Positions 59,931 through 64,000 of a stretch of DNA of 64,000 nt are shown here, in pieces (position 1 is the first letter of the stretch; every line of letters starts with the position of its first letter). The notes below the pieces were generated by a model, which saw nothing but the letters and a program-made list of their open reading frames with translations, ran no database searches and was not told where the DNA came from. The translations under genes were made by a program, and so were the position numbers. The DNA lies in the NCBI GenBank assembly GCA_037447655.1, contig JBBHKE010002185.1:149934-213933 (forward strand), read 5' to 3'. This stretch comes from Zygnema cylindricum. Taxonomy: Eukaryota; Streptophyta; Zygnematophyceae; Zygnematales; Zygnemataceae.

Positions 59931-61556
59931 ACAAAGGGGGACCCTATTCGGATTCCTTTTTTTTTGTCTGCGTTAATACCGATTCAGGTTTTGAATTCAA
60001 CTAACTCATCTTTTTCGATGGCCTCCACATCAGTGAACCCTTCCCGTAAACTTCAATTCTGTTTTTCCGGAAGAAGGATACTATGAGTTTATCTCATTTT
60101 CGAATTTGTTTAATAATCAAATGCGAGATCTAACTTTACGTTATCAAGACGCATTTGATATGCGCGTCGCTTTCTCATTTCTCGAGCCTTACCTTTGCGG
60201 TTCTGCCCTTAGCTTATATTCCGCAAGTATGATGACATACTTGCGATGACTGAATATTCTCCACAGTTTGCTGGTACGCATGAGGTCATAAGTGAAATAA
60301 AAATTCCTTATCAAGTTGTTTTCCCGAGGTGCAAGATGCACACCGCAATGTTCTTTATCCGATTGTTGCGGAGGTTCCCCATCAATATGTCGTTGCAATA
60401 CGAGTTGCTGTCCTGGCACGACCCAGGTTTACCATTCCGTTACGAGACCCTCTCACCATAATGTTTAATTTGTTACAAGAGGTGTAACGCATGCAAAATC
60501 TTCAGCAAGTTAAAGAATAAATGAATTTTGAGCGTAAACCAGGCGAAACTGCCATCGCTTTTTGAGCATGCATAAAGACCTTGGGGGAAGCTTTACTCGA
60601 TCTAATGTGAGATGCTGACCTTGCGGTAAGCTTTACCTGATCTAATGTGAGATGTTGAAGATGTTCAGAAGTTCGTAGGATAGTTTCCTTTTCAATCGAA
60701 GAAATTTATCCAAAACCATCTTACCGAAACATACTGTCTCAAATTCACTTTTGACCATGCAGCTCAATACGCCGTATAATACAAGATGATGAATTGTTGG
60801 TGGGAAGCTCACGATCGACCAATAGCTCCTCAAAAAGAACGAAACCCTTTCAATCCACCAATTCCTCATAACTTAGGGCCAAATAATCGACCACCAAGGG
60901 TCCAAGCCATGGGGACTCCACCAAATCAACCATCCTATCGGATTTGTTTCTGATGTGGCAAGACTGGGCACAATGCTCGGATGTGTCCAGATATATTTGT
61001 GACGTGTACACATTGCGACGTGTACACATTCCAAACAGACTGGCCATTTGCAAATGGCTGCCACATAAAAAACCCTCAATTTTCATACCAAAATCATATT
61101 CGAAATGGCGAAAACCCCGGCTCGATCTGCCAAACTAGTCTAACTAGTTAAAGAGCAAGAAAAATATTCTCCACCTAAAGTGTCTCGGAGAGTAAAAGAG
61201 AGCGAGGAAATGCAAACTCAAAAGGTTGCCATGATCAAAGACCATTTTGCAACCCTTATGGCTCAAATGAAACTGCCAATTCACCTAACTGGTATGGCCC
61301 GAACAGTAGTCCACCTTCCCACGCTAAATGGTCGAGTTTTACGAGATTCAACCATCCAAAAATGGGCAACCACGTTTGAAAAGGGCAAAGTTGATCACAA
61401 TCCTGAGGGTAAACAGTTTAGCACACATCTTCCATTATCATTTTCTAAAGAGACACTAACTAAATTGCCCGAACCAGCTTCCACCATCACGGCGGAAACA
61501 CTCACTATTCTTGATCGCTCTATGAAGGACAGTCATAGGGTTAAGGAAAGATAGTG
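59931..61556 (+). pseudogene. gag-like remnant with CCHC zinc knuckle
   Basis: Fragmented plus-strand coding sequence. Near 60075-60235 it reads NQMRDLTLRYQDAFDMR and FSFLEPYLCGSALSLY. Near 60325-60560 it reads PHQYVVAIRVAVLARP, then FERKPGETAIAF, wording typical of a retrotransposon capsid. At 60945-60986 it gives C-F-stop-CGKTGHNARMC, a nucleocapsid knuckle C-x2-C-x4-H-x4-C with one codon turned into TGA. The frame at 61180-61554 (124 aa) follows as a linker. Many stops show decay. Gag would package element RNA. The superfamily is uncertain because no RT is seen. Confidence 0.65.
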
Positions 61557-61689
61557 CATTCTATCTACTATGATTTCCGATTCTTCCAACCGTAAAACTA
61601 CCGTCTCATTAATCCCATCTGCAATATTACAGCTTTCCAAATGAATCGTAATCTTGACTCTCTTAAGCCTATATCTATCAACGAGCGTA

Positions 61690-62068
61690 GTTCACTTAAC
61701 ACACACATCAATTTTCTAGATAACAAAAGGGTGCATTTTCAGTCAATGGTGTCAACCCGTCATAACCATTTATGAACACCAATGCAAAACCAATTGTTTT
61801 AGGGTCATATTTTGCACTTAAACTAGGTCTGACAGCAGATAAACTTCAGCCCATTTCCACAGGTTTACTCACCTCAACGAGAACAACCGAACCAACTCAA
61901 GGTATTAGAAAGGATCCAGTCTATTTTAGATTTCAAAATGGTATAGAATATAATTTTGCACAAGTCCACACTCAAGTATTGGTCACAAAGTGTAGTGATT
62001 ACGAGTGTTTAGATGTAATTTTTAGAATAGGAGGCGGCATTGACATATACAATCAAACATTTTCCTAG
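61690..62068 (+). pseudogene. Retroviral-type aspartic protease-like remnant
   Basis: The frame 61772-62068 contains GSYFALKLGLTADKL and later YECLDVIFRIGGGID. These resemble the regions after the catalytic DSG and around the second conserved block (LLG-D-LFR-GG-D) of Ty3-type proteases. The catalytic Asp-Ser/Thr-Gly itself is not visible upstream, where the frame is broken. Position between the zinc knuckle and the methyltransferase supports the reading. This is a weak call from pattern only. Confidence 0.4.
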
Positions 62069-62385
62069 CATATTACTATTATCCGAAAAAAAAAATTAGT
62101 CTCCCTCTAATTTTAGCACGACAACCCATACCCATTATAGCTCACAAAACCCAATCTATCCCTGCTTATTTCGCGAATTCGGTGGGATTTGAAATTTTCC
62201 ATTCTATATCCGCAGAGGAAATTTTGCCCAACTGACCCTCTTTGTCTGAAATTTTTGATTATCCAGGTTTTTTTATTGATTCTCGCGAGTTTGATCACAT
62301 TTACAAACACACAATTCAGATTCCTTTATCGCGAGTTCCACCTCCTCCTCTCATTTCAGTGGATCCTGCTAGTTTTCTTCCCATT

Positions 62386-63395
62386 AATTGGAAACCAATT
62401 TAGTTCAACCCTTATCAAGATGGTCTGGTCATTTTAGATATATTCGCAGGCATACGTACCTCTTTGCTCTCACCCTTCGCAACGCATTAATTATCAAACA
62501 CTATTACTCAGTTGACATTGTTTTTTTAGCTCTGAAACCCCAGACACATCATTGTAACATTTTACACGAACAATACCCGTATCTTTTCCCAAAATCTGTT
62601 TATATTCACATGTACACAGCCTTACCCCAAGACTTTTGTTTGATAGGCAATCAACACCTTCTTGATGTAGAAACAATCGATATCTATTTGCCGGTTGGGA
62701 GTGTCATTGCATGTCGCGAGCAGGCAAAGGTCTCGGTTTCGTTGATCCCCGCACTATATTATTCTTTAAAGTACTTCGTATCATACATTTTTTGCAATCT
62801 TTACATCAACCATTGGGATATATTTTGGAAAACGTGACAGCCTATAATGATCCTTGGCCTACAGTGTTAGCTGATTACAAGTGGATAGAAGCACTAATTG
62901 GTCCTCTTCTTATCATTGATGCTACTCGTCACGCTTCCTTATCCCATCGGGTACGATCTAAATGGAACAATTTGATTGATATTGGTCGCCTTAGGGAAGG
63001 AAATCTTTGTGTCAGACCCCCTTTAACAGATATTAAGACCACACTTCTGTCGTTTCATAAAGTCCAAACATGTCTTCAGCGTGATCACCCACCGAATTAC
63101 AACATTAACGTCTCAGATCAACCACTCAAAGTTCTTCCAACTCTAGTGTGTTGTCCACAAACTTAAGCTTTCTCCAGCGATGGGCAAGTCATGCTCTAAA
63201 ACATCCACACAGGCAGCCTAGATGAGCCTACAGCCACAAAAAGGGAACACCTATGCATTTTTTTCCTAGCACTACAGATGCCCATGGTCTCACATAACGA
63301 CACCGCTGCATCCTTTTAGGTCGTGTCATGGACCCTCAATCCCTCTCATTTGTCTTAGGCCTCGGATTTGCAGCAGGTCGTTACGAACAAACCCA
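62386..63395 (+). pseudogene. C5-cytosine DNA methyltransferase-like sequence, frameshifted, next to gag/protease remnant
   Basis: C5-methyltransferase motifs appear in the right order over three plus-strand frames. Motif I (AdoMet binding) is LVILDIFAGI at 62428-62454. Motif II is YYSVDI near 62500. After the degraded catalytic loop (the Pro-Cys motif IV is not readable around 62690-62715) comes RAGKGLGFVDPRT at 62717-62755. Motif VI LENV is at 62825-62836. Motif VIII is SHRVRSKWNN at 62942-62971, preceded by LLIIDA, as in DNMT3/DRM-type enzymes (IDA, SAAHR, WGN). A plausible motif X, ILLGRVMDPQSL, is at 63310-63345. At least two frameshifts and stops at 62233 and 62401 make it inactive. It lies on the gag strand within 350 bp of the protease-like end, so it was probably carried by that retroelement. 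Confidence 0.72.
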
Positions 63396-63667
63396 TTCGT
63401 CTCAACCACCTGAGGGGGGAACGCATCATCAATTTATGTAAAAGGAACAAAATACCACAATGCACAGCAGAAGATATAAAAGACCTCCTCTTAGCAACAG
63501 CAAGATTCACACCACAAAGACGGGTAAAGGTTGTGCTTTATTACTCGGGAGAAGATTACAGTATCCAGCGCTCGCTACAAAGGTCTACTCAAAGAGTGTC
63601 TTGCTGACTAGGACTACTTCACTATTTAAACTAAATAGCTGGTAGTCAGCCTAGTACTGTACAACTG
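63396..63667 (+). other. Sequence between the methyltransferase and the LTR
   Basis: Part of the 63368-63607 frame; no domain is recognised. It may be the tail of the methyltransferase element or its non-coding end. Confidence 0.35.
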
Positions 63668-64000
63668 TGAAATTCTGTGGTCTTCATTGACCCACAGAGT
63701 GAGCAGCCTATGTAAAACCTCTAGAATAATATTTGCCCCTGTCACTTTCCCGCTGAATAAGCGCCTCCCAGGCACACAAATTTTCTGACCACTCTCACCC
63801 TTGTGAGGAGAAGACTCCCTTGAGTCAAATGCAAAAAGAATCACTGAATTTGCTCACCCGAGCATTAAGTTATGGCTGGTCAAAGATGACCTTTATAGTA
63901 ACAAACTCTCTTAGAGAGAGGTACCTAAATATTACTAAGTCTTGGTTTGCCTACTCACGACTACCTACTACTAAACCTTAGTCCAATAGGAACACTATAT
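63668..64000 (-). mobile_element. Start of a copia-type LTR, cut by the window end
   Basis: TGAAATTCTGTGGTC opens a sequence that follows the 15475 LTR block by block: AACCTCTAGAATAAT, TCTGACCACTCTCACCCTTGTGA, GAGTCAAATGCAAAAAGAAT, GAATTTGCTC and TAAGTTATGG. In this LTR family the plus-strand reading is antisense to the element. The insertion is therefore opposite in strand to the gag-methyltransferase region and is probably an independent element. A candidate duplication AACTG precedes it at 63663-63667. Confidence 0.82.

Noticed and set aside
62386-63395. A decayed host DRM/DNMT3 gene
   Set aside because: Possible, but it is intronless in appearance, directly follows gag/protease-like sequence on the same strand and has no host-type N-terminal domain in view; kept as the main alternative.
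63668-64000. The LTR at the window end as the 3' LTR of the methyltransferase element
   Set aside because: It belongs to the copia-type LTR family and its orientation is antisense to the gag-methyltransferase strand.

Overview
The window is repeat-rich, AT-rich nuclear DNA from a streptophyte plant (land plant or charophyte alga). This rests on two host genes with plant-type introns: a MIP1/RF298-type RING protein with a UBA-like N-terminal region, and the C-terminal part of a plant cryptochrome that keeps the DQxVP and STAES motifs of the DAS extension. The transposons are also plant-like, including a Ty1/copia element and hAT-like elements. A charophyte is possible because of the very long low-complexity host protein and a retroelement-associated cytosine methyltransferase, but that is only a guess.

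Layout. 1-2357: diverged long-TIR repeats forming one inverted repeat. 2696-10888: nested TA-flanked elements with CACCGCGAATCG ends, built into a giant near-identical inverted repeat (arms about 2.6 kb, 2738-5326 and 8293-10888), with a second perfect-looking palindrome at 5151-5542. 11.3-22.4 kb: a decayed R2-like non-LTR retrotransposon (+ strand) split by a complete but disabled Ty1/copia element (- strand; LTRs 15475-16523 and 20863-21912; 5-bp duplication TCTTT). 22.4-26 kb: a pile-up of small TA-flanked MITEs and an hAT-like MITE. 26331-35639: the four-exon RING gene, about 1424 aa, with a His/Asn repeat of about 90 residues; its introns hold MITEs. 36.7-40.3 kb (-) and 44.0-47.66 kb (+): two more copies of the same non-LTR family. 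Between them lie a minisatellite, a solo LTR, a copia remnant and an hAT-like element. 51.6-54.05 kb (-): two cryptochrome exons; no N-terminal photolyase-like exons are visible upstream. 54.5-59.9 kb: more MITEs and gene-free AT-rich DNA. 59.9-63.6 kb (+): a decayed gag/protease-like retroelement region running directly into a frameshifted C5-cytosine DNA methyltransferase-like sequence, closed off by the start of an antisense copia-type LTR at 63668.

The most notable signals are (1) the methyltransferase motifs I, II, VI and VIII directly downstream of gag zinc-knuckle and protease-like sequence; (2) a tRNA-like T-arm/B-box hairpin inside the copia LTRs, whose stem changes by compensatory pairs between LTR subfamilies and resembles that of a SINE at 49.8 kb; (3) the nested palindromes; and (4) the His/Asn tract in an otherwise recognisable RING E3 ligase. 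Only the RING gene looks like an intact functional gene. All transposon coding regions are broken.
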